Below, in pieces: positions 5,492-6,007 of a stretch of 6,007 bases of DNA; the first letter of the stretch is position 1, and each line of letters starts with the position of its first letter. Location: NCBI GenBank assembly GCA_910583935.1, contig CAJTZM010000033.1:1-6007 (forward strand), in the 5' to 3' direction. Origin of the DNA: an uncultured Oscillospiraceae bacterium (GTDB lineage: Bacteria > Bacillota > Clostridia > Oscillospirales > Ruminococcaceae). The notes beneath the pieces were generated by a model. That model was not told where the DNA came from. It searched no databases and was given only the letters and a program-made list of their open reading frames with translations. The position numbers and the translations under genes are program-made.

Positions 5492-6007
5492 ATGTTCCAA
5501 CCAGTGATAGATTTGCTCGGCTGGCTGATGGGGGTGTGCTATGCCTTTGCCGGCAGCTACGGGGCGGCAATACTGCTGTTCACCGTGGCGGTGAAGATCA
5601 TATTTTTGCCGCTCAGCGTTTGGCAGCAGAAAAACGCCATTAAAATGGTGAAAATCCAGCCGGAGGTCAACCAAATCAAGGCGCAGTATATCAACGATTC
5701 CGCAAAGGCCGGAGAGGAGCAGCTTGCCCTATATAAAAGGGCCGGCTATCGGCCCTTGGTTGGATTGATTCCCACATTGATCCAAATTCCGCTGATCATC
5801 GGCGTCGTCAGCGTGGTGTACAATCCGCTTCGCTATCTGCTGAAAATCGATTCCGCCTCGGTGCAGGCGCTTCGTTTAGGCTTGTCCGCCTTTCTTGGGA
5901 CGGACAAGCTTGGCCTTGCGTGGCAGGTGGAGGCGATCCGGCTGCTGGAAAGCGGAGAGCTGACGGCGGCTGCGTCGGCTGCGGGCGCGCCGGTGGATGC
6001 GCTGCTG
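5492..6007 (+). CDS. YidC/Oxa1-type membrane protein insertase, partial
   Basis: The first 172 residues of a YidC/Oxa1/Alb3-family insertase, cut by the right edge. These proteins place membrane proteins into the bilayer, alone or with SecYEG. TM1 is in GSYGAAILLFTVAVKIIFLPL (21-41). A cytoplasmic hairpin with QQKNAIKMVKIQPEVNQIK follows (45-63), then TM2 in PLVGLIPTLIQIPLIIGVV (88-106). The family's hydrophilic-groove arginine position in TM1 is Lys here (K35), a substitution I recall in other clostridial YidCs. The N-terminus is very short and has no lipobox before C16 (MGVC), unlike SpoIIIJ-type YidC. After TM2 at least 60 residues follow without a third membrane segment, longer than the usual loop. 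The standard yidC sits beside rnpA and jag; here it follows wall-polysaccharide genes, so this is probably a paralogue. It is also visibly more GC-rich than the sulfatase-fold gene. Confidence 0.88.
   Translation, partial: MFQPVIDLLGWLMGVCYAFAGSYGAAILLFTVAVKIIFLPLSVWQQKNAIKMVKIQPEVNQIKAQYINDSAKAGEEQLALYKRAGYRPLVGLIPTLIQIPLIIGVVSVVYNPLRYLLKIDSASVQALRLGLSAFLGTDKLGLAWQVEAIRLLESGELTAAASAAGAPVDALL

Noticed and set aside
5440..5643. 67-codon plus-strand frame over the leader and start of the insertase gene
   Set aside because: Out of frame with the clear YidC reading frame, low-complexity translation, and no ribosome site.
1..6007. CRISPR array, tRNA, rRNA or insertion sequence
   Set aside because: No regularly spaced repeats, tRNA-like cloverleaf, rRNA-like stretch, transposase motif or terminal inverted repeats were seen.

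Overview
The window looks like the chromosome of a low-to-mid GC Gram-positive bacterium, probably an anaerobic member of the Clostridia. The reasons are strong purine-rich Shine-Dalgarno sites (GGGGAGG, AAAGGA, AAGGGGG, AAGGAG), tightly packed genes all on one strand, a short five-segment membrane protein of the lipoteichoic-acid-synthase/GacH type, and a YidC with Lys in place of the usual TM1 Arg, which I recall as common in clostridial YidCs. The species cannot be named from the sequence.

Layout. Positions 1-398 hold no convincing gene. They contain a hairpin followed by six T on the minus strand, an AT-rich 14-bp palindrome carrying TATAAT on both strands, and a 5' leader with a small inverted repeat. 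From 399 five genes run on the plus strand: an extended-SDR nucleotide-sugar epimerase/reductase (399-1226), an RgpF-type rhamnan synthesis protein (1226-3034, overlapping the previous stop by one base), a membrane-anchored sulfatase-fold enzyme resembling phosphoglycerol transferases (3068-5197), a 57-residue single-span membrane protein (5211-5384), and the start of a YidC/Oxa1-type insertase (5492 to beyond the right edge). A 107-base gap before the insertase gene can fold into a stem structure. I see no terminator within the gene run, so a single operon is likely.

How the genes may work together. RgpF proteins act in assembly of rhamnose-rich wall polysaccharides, and the SDR gene directly upstream could supply a deoxysugar nucleotide. 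In streptococcal rhamnan loci a sulfatase-fold membrane enzyme (GacH/SccH) adds glycerol phosphate to the finished polysaccharide outside the cell. The third gene is a good candidate for an analogous decoration step. The small membrane protein and the YidC-like protein are the unexpected part. They suggest a dedicated membrane-insertion or assembly module for the decoration machinery, which is inference only.
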